Positions 1 through 12,415 of a stretch of DNA of 64,000 bases are shown one piece after another (positions within the stretch are counted from its first letter, which is position 1; every line of letters begins with the position of its first letter). The stretch is from Engraulis encrasicolus (taxonomy: Eukaryota; Chordata; Actinopteri; Clupeiformes; Engraulidae). Position numbers and translations under genes: made by a program. The stretch is taken from assembly GCF_034702125.1 (NCBI RefSeq), contig NC_085857.1, positions 50,959,290 through 51,023,289 on the forward strand, given 5' to 3'. The notes below the pieces were generated by a model. The model saw only the letters and a list, made by a program, of their open reading frames with translations, was not told the origin of the DNA and did no database searches.

Positions 1-1
1 A

Positions 2-915
2 AGGGTCATTCCAGCTGGAATCAGCAAATTTCTGAAAAATCTCCCACTCGACCCCCTCTGATTTGCCTGAAAAAAATTTATGTGATGGCTTAAACATCCA
101 ATAGATCATATCCACAATATCAGAACTCAGCTCTGGATACTTTTGGCACAAAAAATCTGTAAATAAGTACACCCCCTACGCTTGTTTTAGCGACATTGCA
201 TGAGTCACCATGTTCAGACTCAATTATCTCCAGAACTATTTGTGTCAGATTCATTATATTTTCAGGGCTAAGAGTCCCAGACCTGAATATCATATATTAC
301 AATTTGCAGCACTGTAAGTCAAATCACACCGTAATAATGTGCCTCTACTTTTTGTAGATATCATATGTTCTAGGGTTTCCAAATGTCTGTAAAAACCTCA
401 AAGTTCTACATGTAAGGTTCATTTTTGGTTAATCGTCTGATATGTACCATGACGTTCACATCATAGTATATGGCGTCATTATGTGGACAAAAGGTCCACG
501 AGCGCCACTTACTGCTCACGCGAGGTATTTTATTCTGCGCGCGCGTGTAGACACTCTCGCGCGCGCGATTTTGCTCTGCGCGCGCGCGCAAACGCTGCCA
601 CGCGCGCGCAAACACCGTCTCACGCGCGAGAGGTGACATGAATTTCCTCACGCGCGCGAGCAGAAATATGAATATTTAAATTATCTCCTCCCACTGATTA
701 GCATAACCAACGAGGCGGAAGTTTGTTTAGTCTGAAATAATCAGACACAGATCTCAAGAGCAATTGTTGATATCTTTGCTACGGTAACTGCAGCTCGCGT
801 TTACTGACGAGTGGAATGACTGAAGGTTGCTGACCAGGGCATTTACCTCTATTTCTTACCCATTTTTTATGAAAACATTGTTTTTAATACATATGTTTGT
901 TTCATGGGCGAACAG
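2..915 (+). repeat. Left terminal inverted repeat of the THAP element
   Basis: Bases 2-440 pair with about 11900-12363 at roughly 80 percent by eye, and 480-915 pair with about 8540-8990. The inner CpG-rich stretch (about 520-715) is nearly identical between arms, clearly better conserved than the outer part. The terminus contains its own small palindrome TTCCAGCTGGAA. Confidence 0.8.
520..660. other. Alternating CG tract in left arm
   Basis: Runs of CGCGCGCG alternate with AT-rich spacers over about 140 bases, which is unusual in an otherwise CpG-poor window. The mirror copy is at about 8820-8955. Such purine-pyrimidine alternation can adopt Z-DNA, and the tracts may be CpG promoter sequence for transposon genes facing inward from each arm. 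Confidence 0.6.
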
Positions 916-1588
916 CAGATGAGGAATAAAGTGAGTAGACATTTCATAAACTGAATATGGTTCGTGTTGTAGCCTAGGACTATTCCTGTCAAGCTTCATT
1001 TTGCTCACGACGAGTGTTTTAAGAGCTTAAAGTTAGCAGGCTAGGTATTTGGCATGATGACATAGTTGTTTTGCAAAGAAGACCAAAATGCACGTTTACA
1101 GAGACCTTAAGTTAACATGTTGTAAGTGCATATGTTTCACTGAAATCCAGCTCCGTGCATGCTGCATGACTGAGAGACATAGCCTACCGGTACAAACCTG
1201 TTTCCTACGATGGTCCAGTCAGATATTTGTAATGTATAAGGATTCAAGTGTGTTCGTTACTTTTGCTGGTAAGCATTGCAATAAAAGAGGGAGCTGGATA
1301 GTCAATTCAAGCGGTCAGATCAGAAACCCTTTATTGAAATCGGTTGGAACAACCATTCATTTTGCCACTGTTCTCCATAGCTGGTGACGACAGTGGGCAA
1401 GACGACCGCAGTTGACTTGAGACCGGAGGCTGAAATATGGATTAATGTAGGCTATGTATTCAGCGATCCAACGGGTATAACACAACTAGAGCTCTGGGTG
1501 AATTTAGCCTACATTGCATCAAAGAGCTCACTCTGTGCTTTGGAATGAAATGATTAAGTGTATAGAAAATGAACCGTGCGTGGAGTAT

Positions 1589-1600
1589 CCAGTAGATGGC
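1589..1600 (+). promoter_or_regulatory. Candidate CTCF core site in the THAP element
   Basis: CCAGTAGATGGC fits the CTCF core at all twelve positions. Nothing else around it (930-3890) was recognised apart from AT-rich simple repeats near 1910-1950 and a short (CA)n at 2877. Confidence 0.25.
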
Positions 1601-2864
1601 GTCGACACACTGTAAATAACCAATGACACTACAATACTGACACAAGCACAATATTAGGCTAGAAAGTAAGATCACTTTCTCAAAGTACTGCAATGACTCC
1701 CAGAAGTTGACTGGTTCATGGAAAATGGTAGCGCAATACCGGCCTCTTCGAATATAGAGTTGAATAATTGAATCTTTAAGAAGTGACATATATGGTACAG
1801 ATCAAGACTGTATTTACCTGCTCTGTTTGTGTCACTTGGCTAGTACATTTAATGCAATGTGATACCAGTGCAATGCAATACATTTAATAAAAAGGTGCAG
1901 ACATTTTAATAAATAAATAAATAATAATAATAATAAATAAATAAATAAATCTGCCCCTGTACGGAGGTGGTCACACACAGCCAACGAAACCACATGGGCA
2001 ACATGGAAGAGGTCAGTGTGCAGCCCAGCTTGTCTGACCCAAGCCATTCAAGTGGTTAAAGAATTAAGTGAATCCATCTACACATGCCATATCTACAGGG
2101 GCCTAATCTGTCTACCTTTTTTACATGTTGCAGCAATTGCCAAAGCAGGTGGGTCTTTGCCTGGATTTCATCACACAGCAGCAACAGGTCTCTAGGACTC
2201 TGGTTAGGTAGCCTGTATACACTTTATTTCTGGAAGGTGATGTGGGTGTCATGTTACTTCAGCAAGCAGCACAACGCACACAGTTCATAACATTTCATCC
2301 GGGCAAGTTTTTCTCATTTTCATTTAGGGAGCTGCCAATCCCAATAGTGGTAACACAAGTGCAGAGATGGCATGTAGACTATTAAGCTCAACTAAAAATG
2401 GGTCACTAGTAGTAACATAATAATAACAGCAATAGCTACACCACACGCACAAAGTAAATTGAATAATTGTTGTGATTCCAAATGACCTATTCTCGATGAA
2501 GGCACAATCTCTACATTTCTTTGCTGTACAGGAAATTCAGGCATACTGCATATCGGCAGTTGGTGAGATGGCGTGGGAGTTCCTACGCTATGTGGGAGTT
2601 CCTAGGCTATGTTTGGGTTCCACTGCAATCCTGTGCCGTCACAAAGATCTGTCAGACCTTTGAATCCACACATTGTACAGGTTTCCAGGATGTGATGTAT
2701 TTGTGGCAAATAAAGACATTTCAATGTACAGTACACCTGAATCAGATGTATTTGTTATAATGCATTTCTTAACCTCAGTAATGGTTTTTAATTCATATTT
2801 AGGTTTTCACATGTATATTTATACACTGTATAGTATAGAAGAAGGACTGAAAAGTTTTACAATA

Positions 2865-2898
<34 letters not shown>

Positions 2899-3895
2899 GC
2901 CCATACAGAGTTTGGTGTACAATTTTGGAAATCGGCTGTGATGGCGTCGGATCATCTCCTCTTTTGGGGGTACTGGGTACACACTGCTCAACGGTGGGGG
3001 CGATGGCTGCCTCTCACGCGGAGAAGTGTCAAAGTCTTGCTGTAGTGTAGGTCCGTTTTACTTGTCCTTGCCCGCTCTCTCTCACTGTTGCACAGTAGTG
3101 TGGTGCTGCCTATTGAAACATGTGGTAGAAATTATGGGAAGTGATGATTTTGTTTATTCTGTTAATATTGATATTGAACGGGATGTTCTCCTTCACCAGC
3201 AACATTCTGAGGTTACTGAGAGGTATGAAATTACCTGCTTAGGATGCCATGGTATGTGAACGGCTTCATTTTTGGCGCAAAATGGTTGATGACGTTGTGG
3301 CTTATGAGCTGATGTCTGGTGACCGGATGCCATTTTCTTGATGTCCTTCACCTAGCCAGTGTCATTGAGGTCATCAAAGTTTCCGGCCGCCTTGTCTGTA
3401 ATGACAGGATATACAGTATTAAGAACATGACATATCACTGTCGGTCAGTAGTAGTTTTCTACATCTTGTCCATACAGTGTAAAATAATTCTAATTGTTGG
3501 CAAATGAAATCAAACAGGTAATACTCAAGCACTGGCACATAATACAGTCTTACCCAACTTGTCCAAAAACAATGAAAAATCTGAATCTGAGAATCTGAAG
3601 AAGACTGTTGAGGTAGAAACGTTATCCTGCCATGAAAAAATAAAACGCAACAAAAACGATTCTAAGTGTGCAGACTCCTCACTCTGAAAACTACAGTTGA
3701 CCTTCGTACTGCACCTTTCTCTGGGATGTGCACAATCCTCTCCTTCAAGTAAAAGTATTCACACTACAAGGTGACTGTGGTCCACTTTTAAGGTACATGT
3801 GTTTAGAAAATTTAATTCAGACTTGCGCTTTGCATACGATGTGACAGGCTGTGTTTGGGTATCCGTACAGCTGGTAGAACCCATGTCTGGGTACA

Positions 3896-4055
3896 GACAA
3901 GGGTTTGACATTAATGTTTTGCTCTCCGGCCACAGTGGCTAGTGGTTTTCCCAAGTCAATAGCCACTCTGGTTTTCTGCTAGCCACATTTTTGCTCACAG
4001 TTCTTTTAATTATCGTGCTAAACCAAGAGGGTTAGTGATATGAACACATAATTTC
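3896..4055 (+). mobile_element. Fragment of a hAT-like element related to 55215-55626
   Basis: The stretch with AGGGTTTGACATTAATG and CACAGTGGCTAGTGGTTTTC resembles the left end of the complete element at 55215. Its right end is missing and the palindromic Tc1 starts immediately after it. Confidence 0.5.
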
Positions 4056-4063
4056 TACATGTA

Positions 4064-5488
4064 CAGTGGCTCCCAAAAGTCTACACACCCCTCTTCAAAT
4101 GTCAGGTTTTTGTGATGTAAAAAAAAATGACAGAAAGACAAATAAATTCACAGCTTTTCCCTCCTTCAATCTAAACTATTATTCAATGCAATGCAATGCA
4201 AAAATGTACACACCTTTAAATTAATACTTAGTTGCAGCACATTTGGCCTTCATTACAGCACAGTCTTTTGTGGGTAAGAGTCTCAGCATGGCACACATTA
4301 ATATGGCAATATTCGTTCACCCCTCTTTGCAAAGCCCTCCAAATCAGAAAGATTGCGAGTGCAATCTCCCACAGTCCTCCTCAGATCACCCAACAAGGCC
4401 CCCAATCTGGGCCATTCCAAAACCTCCATTTTATTTTGGTGAAGCCAGTCTTTAGTAGATTTAGGTGTGCGCTTAGGGAAATTGTCGTTGTGAAAGATTA
4501 GTTCCTCTGCATCTTCACCTTTCTACCAGGGGGGCGAAGATTTTGTGCCACTACCACGGCCCCAGTGGAAATGTTCATAATTGCCTCCTACCTAATGAAG
4601 GCCCCAGTGACAGCTGAAGAAAAACAGCACAAAAGAACCCTCCCACCACCATACTTCACTTTAAGTATGGTGTTATTGGGGTGATGTTTTTTGCCAAATA
4701 TACCCTTTCGAATCATGACCAAAAAGTTCAATCTTGGTGGAGTACATTTTGCAAAAAATATTTCTGTAATCTCCCAAATGCATGTGGGAAGACGTATTAT
4801 GGTCAGGTGAAACCGAGGTTTAACATTTTGGACATAATTACAAAAGGTAACAACACCTCATTGCCAAGGTAACACCAAGCGTAAAGTGAAGCATGAAGGT
4901 GCCAGCATCATGCTATGTGATTATCGTTCTTCAGCTGTAACTGGGAGGTTGGAATTTAGAACAGTTCCACAGGGGCCATTGTAGTGGCATAAAACATACT
5001 GCCCCCTGTTAGAAAGGTAATGATGCGGATTACCTTAATCATTCAGAACGACAATTACTTTTAGGCAAATGCCAAAAATCAACAAAAAATGGCTTCATTA
5101 GAATAAGATTGAGGTTTTGGAAAGACCCAGACAGAGTTCAGACCTGTATGACACGGAACATCTGTTGGGCAATCTGAGGAGGACTGTGCAGATGAGATGC
5201 ATTCGCAATCTGTCAGATTTTGAGTACTTTTGCAAAGATAAGTGTACAAATATTGTCACTTCTATGTTTGCCATGCTGATAGACTCTTACCCAAAAAGAC
5301 TGAGTGCTGTAATAGAAGCCAAAGGTGCTGCAACAAGGTATTAGGTTAAGGGTGTGCATATTAATGCAACGATGTAGATAGAAGTTTTTTATTTTCTATT
5401 CTTTCCTTTTAAAGCTTTAAGTTTGTTTTCTGTCATTTTTTTACGTAACAAAAACCTGGAATTTGAACAGGGGTGTGTAGATGTTTAC
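4064..5488. mobile_element. Palindromic Tc1-like element (two 3' halves head to head)
   Basis: The left end CAGTGGCTCCCAAAAGTCTA after a TA, and the right end with GGGGTGTGTAGATG, are Tc1-like termini as found in fish and frogs. From 4064 to about 4790 the transposase-related sequence runs on the minus strand; from about 4790 to 5488 the same 3' half runs on the plus strand. The Tc1 landmark around the conserved GCATCATG sequence is visible near 4908. Both halves carry many stops, so no transposase can be made. The result is a ~700-bp-arm inverted repeat nested in the THAP element. Confidence 0.75.
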
Positions 5489-5619
5489 CTCAATCTAACT
5501 GCTTCATCCCGGTTCATCTTCCGTCTCGGATTGATGTTGAGGAGCCTGGTCGGTAGCATACCTGCAAGTGCTTCTTCCACCGCCTGAAAATAAATAATGC
5601 AAGAGGGAATAATATAGAC

Positions 5620-5940
5620 CAGGGGTCCCCAACCTTTCTGGGTCTGAGGGCTACCAAGGGCTACCCAAGGGCTACCGAGGGCTACCCGAGGGCTCCTGAG
5701 GGCTACTTTTGTTCAAAATCCTCTACCGATGTCTTGGCATCATTCTCAAATCACACTATTATTGAATGATAATTGACTTATAGGTTATAAAGAACAAATA
5801 ATCTGATATTTAAATCAAGAAAAGCATTAACTGTGACTAAAATCTGGTAGTCGTCACTGTTTATTAACATCCTTGGTGGGCACCTCAGAAACTCCTGGAG
5901 GGCTACCTGGCGCCCGCGGGCACAACGTTGGTGACACCTG
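5620..5940. mobile_element. hAT-type MITE with 8-bp target duplication
   Basis: Ends are CAGGGGTCCCCAACC and, inverted, CAGGTGTCACCAACG. ATATAGAC flanks both ends (5612-5619 and 5941-5948), the 8-bp duplication expected of hAT elements. The left part has an internal tandem repeat of GAGGGCTACC. It has no coding capacity. Confidence 0.85.
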
Positions 5941-7534
5941 ATATAGACCGATTGGTAAGAGTATGCACCAAGCAGCTGAGCTGTCTGCTCATTTCGAGAG
6001 CTGTAAACGATTACATTACGACCATAGAAAGAAGGCTGGCTGCACTGCTGACAAGTTCATGGATCTTGATGTAACAGTGCACGTAATTTTAGCATCAACA
6101 GGATGTGACGCAAAAACGTACATCCATTCAACAGGGCAAATATTTGATGATGTTATTACCATCTTATAACAATGACGACTTGGCCTGTATTATAGTTCTC
6201 AGAGTCGCCAAGAATGCCCAGCTTCCTGCTTGTTTAGCATGACACAGTAGGTCATGCTCGCATTAATTAGTTAGCCTACTAGCCTACTAAAGGACTTGTA
6301 TTTATAATCAACATAAATCCACCGCCAACAACTGAACTAGCCTAGTGGTCTATTTACATGTCAAACATGTCCCACACAGCACAGAAACAAAAGAAAAGAG
6401 AAGAGAAAACATTGTAAGCTGGTCTTCGTCATTCACACACTTTGACAGTGTTTCCTAAATTGTCGCAGACAAGTGTCTTGAGAGCAAATACCTACCTAGG
6501 CTCTTAAACAGCACCTTCCTGCATTCTGGCGTCCAACTTCAGGAATGGGTCATCATCTCTGTATGACAGCATGCACAGAATTAGTGGTCAATATACAACA
6601 TTTTTATAAAAGTAAGAGTATGCACATACCACCTCGCTGAGGCCAGGTGCAGGACAAAGGCGCGTCTAATAGTGGAAAAGAGTAGAAGTCCGCATCCTCT
6701 GGCTCCGCTTTGAAAATGTATTCAGGTCATACAACCATGAAGACCCTGTTGGGGGTCAGCTGCTCTATGTTCCCACAGCCCATTGGTCCCACAGCTTATT
6801 CTTGCTGCTCCATGTTCCCACAGTTATTCCCACAACTATTCAAATATAGGCCATATGTTCCACACCTGTTTATTCTTAACACTACTACATAAGCTTGAGG
6901 CAGTTTTGAAAACTATCTCTGAACTACAGGAAGCCACATCTTGAGCAGTCACCTATAGCAGAAATGACAAGATCTGAAACAAACTGACTAATTTGAAAGA
7001 AAGGGCCCAGTGCATTAAAAAAGAGAATGCAGACAGCCTATTTCAGGGGACTCAGAAATACTAGGCAGGGCACAGCATAGAGAGAGATCCAGGAGCGGTG
7101 GCGTTTAAACGTGACAGAAATCCAAGTTAAAACTTTAGAAAAGTGAGTTATTAAAAAGTCACTGGACTCGGAGGGAGGAGCACTGCGCAGAACATAGGGC
7201 TTTTTGATGCATAGAATAGTTTACAACGCCTGCTCATTCAATCAAATTCTCAATAACAGCATAAAAGCGAGCTTACCCTGTACTGTACCCTGTACCCTAC
7301 TGGCTGCCTGGCATTCAAAATCCTTCACAGCTCTACCAGCCAGGGCTGTGCGAAGCGCTGCCACGGCAACCTGCCCAGGCCTGAGCGCTTTGCTTCGTGC
7401 GATATGTAAGGGGTCAAAACATACCAAGGCGGAACGGTCGCGGGACGAACGCGGTTATGCTCAGTTTATTATTATTATTATTATTAGAGGGTTGCTAAAC
7501 ACATGTCAGTTGAATATTGACTGAACAAACTAAC

Positions 7535-8470
7535 CTCGGTCTGCGAATGATGATTCTCCTCTTTGGCCTCTCTGAAGTCCAGGCGAACAAAGTGGCACGG
7601 CATCCTTATAAGCTTTGTGATACCACGGGAGGTCTTTACAAAACACTGCTTCTCAAAGTGCTCAGAGCAAACCTTGGTCTCAGCGTTGATCTGTAACCAT
7701 AAATACCAGGGTATGCATTTTAGTTCGTTAGCAAAACAACTTGATTTTGGCACAAGTAGGCCGGGAGGTAGATGGACACTCCCAACTGAGATCGCTCCCG
7801 GACGTGTAGTCCCAGGTGTTTCTATCACTCCCGGACGTGTAGTCCCACCCGATTATATTTCACGTATTATCATACACTGCCACATACAAGCCATTTAGGG
7901 TTAGGGTTAGGTTTAGGGTTATGGTTAGGTTTAGGGTTAGAAACAAAAAACTAACATCAAAAAGATAACTAGCTCCGTTATATGGCGGTGGGATCGATAG
8001 TCTGGCTAGTGGGAGCGAGCTGACCGGGGAGCGTCCTGCGTTGGGAGCGACAATCAGGGAATCAAGTAGGCCTATGCTACTGGTTCTGGTAGCACAAAAT
8101 CAATGGCCATCGGATCGCTTACCACACAATTAAAAGCCTAATCTTGAAAATAGCGATCTGGAAATATCATATAAATGTAGCGTTGTGTAATTACACATTC
8201 ATATTTTTTTATTTCACCGAGGCATTCGCGTCATTAGGCTACATGAGTCATGACAAGTTTGGCGAGCTAGCTTATTTGTGCTAGCTAATGCGTATGATTG
8301 AACATAATTTTGCATCTTACCTTGAAATATGGACCAGGATCCCTCTTGATGTGATTTATACATTCACGGCGAAGTGCCTGCTCTTTGGGGAAACGGTGGA
8401 AAGTCTGTCCACGGTAGGATTTTTTTCTCTTTGAGGACGAACATTTGGGCACACAAAAGTGAGGCGGCAT
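7535..8470 (-). CDS. THAP zinc-finger protein, first two exons (transposon-encoded)
   Basis: Exon 1 (8470-8321) starts with MPPHFCVPKC and ends AAG|GTAAGA; exon 2 (7690-7535) follows an acceptor after TTTATGGTTACAG and ends GAG|GTTAGT. Both are phase 0. Joined, they give a C2CH THAP module of about 80 residues: C6 and C10, then FHRFP, then VCSEHF supplying the last Cys and His, then a Pro in MPCHF where AVPxxF is usual. THAP modules bind DNA and occur in P and Kolobok-like transposases and in host genes. The Trp normally found after FPxx..., at RREC, is Cys here, which should damage the fold. No confident third exon was found; small reading frames farther down to 6 kb are not recognisable. 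It may be a decayed transposase or a domesticated short protein. Confidence 0.7.
7895..7940 (+). repeat. Short telomere-like TTAGGG array
   Basis: About seven degenerate units of TTAGGG with GTTTAGGG variants lie in the region corresponding to the THAP gene intron. It is short and imperfect, so it is more likely part of a repeat than a healed telomere. Confidence 0.7.
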
Positions 8471-8539
8471 GACAGCTGGTGCGTTGCCGAATGTACCCCT
8501 GAAGTGTACCCCTCAACGTCTTTAGAACGTTCCGGGTGA

Positions 8540-11500
8540 ATAAGGCGAACATAGACATAGCATATTGACACAATGTTTTCATCCACCAAAAAATTAAATG
8601 GGTTTACTAATAAAGAGGTGAATGCCCTTGTCAGCGCAGCCGTGAGTTGCGTTTCAGTTGTGTTTCAAAGGTGGTCGTTTGCAGTCACCGTAGCAACGAT
8701 AGTCTATCAGCAATTGATATCTGAGATCTCTGTGTTTGACTACTATGGACTAAACAAACTTCCGCCTCATTTGTTATGCTAACCAGTGGGAGGAGATAAT
8801 TTAAATATTCATATTTCTGCTCGCGCGCGTGAGGAAATTCATGTCACCTCTCGCGCGTGAGACGGTGTTTGCGCGCGCGTGGCAGCGTTTGCGCGCGCGC
8901 GCAGAGCAAAATCGCGCGCGCGACAGTGTCTACGCGCGCGCGCAGAATAAAATACCTCGCGTGTACAGTAAGTGGCGCTCGTTTGTCCACATTATAACAC
9001 CATAATAGTATATCTAACAAAAGGCTCCAATGGTTGTTGAGATACAGAGGTCCAAAGATGGGAAAAAATTAATTTGCACCAATGTTTGGAGCAATATTTC
9101 CAATCTATGACACTAGTTAGGAAATTTCTGTTTGGTGTTTCTGTAAGAGGATGTTTTTTTTAACAACTTATAAAAAAATTGGGATGGTGTTTTGCCTCAT
9201 TCTTTTTATAACGGACTTCAAAATCTTAATTGGCTACAATTACTTGAAGCTATGAGGACCATGTCACCAACCGACTTGTCACAACTCTCAAATCCATGGC
9301 TCTGATGTCACCTTAACAGTGAAAACAAGATGGCTACCCTGTGAATGACAAAGCAAATTCTAGGGAAACCATAACACTTGTAAATGAATTGATTGATGCC
9401 ACACAGCAAGAATAGCACATTGCACATGGCTTTGATAGACATTCATTATTTTAATTGTAAAATCATAATAATCATCATCATCATTTTAGTAGTAGTAGTA
9501 GTAGTGGTAGTGGTAGCGGTAGTAGTAGTCTTGGAATAAAGTGATGAAATAGGAGAGGATTAAATAATAGTAGCACTCTTGTTTGCAACAAGGACTCCCA
9601 TCCTAACTAGTCTTTCAATCAGCACCTGTAACTTTATATTTGCTATGAAGCTTGTGTCTTACTCGTTAAATTATCAGCTGTATTGCAAAATAACTTAATT
9701 CATACTGGCTAGAGATTCCCTCAGACTATTTTGACAGCATGGTCCTGAATTTTTAGTTAGAAGAGTTTGCTTGCATGCAGTATTCAATATCAGGTGAATG
9801 TTGAAGGCACAGAAGTTCATATTGGCACCAGACTACCATGTAGTTCTTGTCACATTGTTGCGATCTAATTCAGCTGCTTGCATCATTATAATATTATACC
9901 ACTGCAATGCTGACAAGTGGATTGCAGGTGAACAGCAGTGATTACAACAATTATGGGTTGGATACTTGTAGACAATGTTCATTATTTGTAAAGTTCATCA
10001 TCACATTGATCCAGCTGAGATGATGGAAGCCGAAAGGAAGCTTTGCCGCATGCAAAAGCGTTCAGATATGGTGGTGGATTGGGGGCGGGGCACAGTTCTA
10101 CAGTCAGGGTACCTCTGTCGTGGTGACTGTTGGCGGGGGTGGGACTGTTTTATGGTCGCATAGGAAAGTAAAAGTTGATTAGAGATGACACATAGGAGGA
10201 AACAGTTTGTAAAGAGGTATCCTGATTGTAGAACTTCCCGCCCGCCATCATCCTCCCCTGACCGAAGTGCCATGAGCATGGTGTTGGTATCCTTACTGAA
10301 ATCAATACCTATGTTGTCATTGTCCTTCAAGGTACCTATTTCGTTGTACCTGTACAATGTCAATGAAGTTTCATTCAAAGTTTCATTAAGGTGTTCCTCA
10401 TTGAATTGCAAATGTCGGATGGTTGCACACAACAATATGAATGCCGATACCTAATGCACCATCAATGACAATGGCAAGCTACTTTATAAAGTCAACTCAT
10501 AAGATGCAGCTAGTGATTGAAAGTTAAGTGTGTATAAAATCATTTGTCACAGGCCAGAGCATTGAAAGTTCCTGACTTGTTTAATACATTTCATCTTTTT
10601 TTTCAAATATTAAATCACCATCAAGGAAGTCAAGGTTGCATCAAGGAAATCATATCAACACCTTGTTTTATTTTCAGAGGTTGTTTTTTTATGACTTCTC
10701 TCAAAATGGTACTTCTCTCAACCATCTTGAATTTATTGCTAACGTAGCGCCAGTGAGAACATGTTGCGTAGTCACTTGATCATCTGGCCGATAGTACACT
10801 TCAAAAGATGAGGCCAGAATCCCTGAAAAAAAATCAGAAATACTGAGCTGAACAAACAGCTTTGCCTGGGCCCGGGATAAAGTCGTCTGAAGAGACCCCT
10901 TCCCAATACATGCAATGTAATGAGTACCCAATCTTGATTCCCCTATGTCCTTGGCCCAGAACAATTCACCACTTCCGCTTCCCTCTGCACTATTTGATCA
11001 CAGGCTTATGTCACACCGCAATGCGCTTTACGATCATTAAAAGGAATGAGGCAAAACACCATTCTATTTTTTTGCTATGTTGTTAATAAAAATATCCTCT
11101 TCCAGACACAACAAAAAACAAGTTCACAGGTGGTGTCATACTTTGGAGGTATTGCTCTAAAAAATGGTGTATTTTTTTTCATGATGCCACTTTGGATGGA
11201 TTTGAGGGATGCATGCCACACTGCATTGAGATTTGAAAAGGCATTATACAAATAAAGGGGCAAAACACCATCCCAATTTTTAGATATGTTGTTAATAAGA
11301 ATATCCTCTTCCAGAAACAGCAAACAGCAAGTTCACAACCGCTGTCATATATTGGGAATAATGCTCCAAACAATGGTGTATTGTTTCCTTCCCATGATGC
11401 TGACTTCCTGGAACTATTTTGGAACTATGCCATTGGCTCCATGAGCCGCCATCTTTGTGTGAAAATGGAACACAAAAATCAAGGGGATTGGCCACCTTCT

Positions 11501-12363
11501 TAGGATGGAATTGAGGATTAAGTCAGAAATACTGAAATACTGAGCTGAACAAGTATAAATCACCTATTTGGTATCAGAGATTTTAGGTGTTAGTGTACAC
11601 TGACTTGGCTATTCATTTTAGGTGTAGTAAACCCAATTTTTCTAAGGTAACAGGGCTTCTAAGGTACACCTGCATGTCACACAGGAATGGGTTTTTAAAA
11701 TTCATTATAAAAATAATGGGGCAAAACACCATCCCAATTTTTAGATATGTTATGAATAATAATATTATCTTTCAGAGACACCAAACAGCAAGTTCACAAC
11801 TGGTGTCATACATTGGGAATATTGCTCCAAATAATGGTATAAATTAGTTTTTGCCCATCGTTGGACCTCGGCATCTCAACAACCATTGGACCCATATATT
11901 AAATATGCTGTGATGTGAAAGTCATGGAACATATCTGACCATGTACCAAGGATGAACCTTGAATGTTGAAATTTGAGGTTTTTATGGACATCTGAAAACC
12001 CTTGCAATTTTAATTTCAAAGAAAAGTAGAGGGCCAGCATTAAGGTGTAATTTGACATACAGTGCTGCAAATTGTATTGTATGCTTGTCAGGTCTATGAC
12101 TCTTAGCCCTGAAAAAATAATGGACCTACCACAAATAGTTTTGGAGATAATTAAGACTGAATATGGTCACTCAGGCAGTGACACCAAATCAGGGGGAGGG
12201 GGTGTCCTTATTTACAGATTTTTTGTGGAAAAAGTATGCACAGCTGAAATCTGCAATGGTGGATATGTTCTATTGGATGTTTAAGCCATCACATATATTT
12301 TTTTCAAGCAAATCCGAGGGGGTCGAGTGGGGACCATTTGCTGATTCCAGCTGGAATGACCCT
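8540..12363 (-). repeat. Right terminal inverted repeat of the THAP element, interrupted
   Basis: This is the reverse complement of the left arm, in two blocks (8540-8990 and 11900-12363) separated by about 2.9 kb of other repeat sequence. The inner block carries the same alternating CG tracts and AT-rich segment as the left arm and lies directly upstream of the minus-strand THAP start codon, so it may hold that gene's promoter. Confidence 0.75.
9013..11900. mobile_element. 2.9-kb fold-back element inside the right arm
   Basis: The outer ~200 bases (9013-9210) reappear inverted at about 11720-11900, including CCAATGGTTGTTGAGAT. A ~125-bp unit containing CAAAACACCATCCCAATTTT occurs at about 9060-9205 (minus) and 11047-11175, 11262-11385 and 11720-11850 (plus). 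It interrupts the right arm of the large transposon. No coding region was recognised; 10060-10250 contains a further imperfect palindrome. Confidence 0.6.
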
Positions 12364-12415
12364 AAAAAAAAAAACATTTTAATTCTCAAATCAGGTTCGA
12401 GCTGTTTTGAACATA

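Larger units (their letters stand above)
2..12363. mobile_element. 12.4-kb THAP-encoding DNA transposon with long terminal inverted repeats
   Basis: The window opens with AGGGTCATTCCAGCTGGAAT and the same sequence reappears in reverse complement at 12345-12363. The similarity continues inward for about 0.9 kb on the left, while the right arm is interrupted by a 2.9-kb insertion. Just inside the right arm a THAP zinc-finger protein begins on the minus strand, the DNA-binding type found in P-like and Kolobok-like transposases. No intact transposase core was recognised, and the interior carries a palindromic Tc1, a hAT MITE and other debris, so this copy looks inactive. The left flank lies outside the window, so the target duplication cannot be read; the right flank is poly-A. 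The superfamily is therefore open: P, Kolobok or a Mutator-like element with long arms are all possible. Confidence 0.75.

Noticed and set aside
1088..1387. 99-codon plus-strand frame just inside the left arm of the THAP element as a second transposon gene
   Set aside because: No recognisable domain, no mirrored counterpart on the other side, and length within chance for this composition.
5963..6169. 68-codon frame rich in Cys/His
   Set aside because: No zinc-finger spacing and no splice context; it lies between a MITE and unknown sequence.
7895..7940. TTAGGG array as a chromosome-fusion scar
   Set aside because: Too short and degenerate, and inside transposon sequence.
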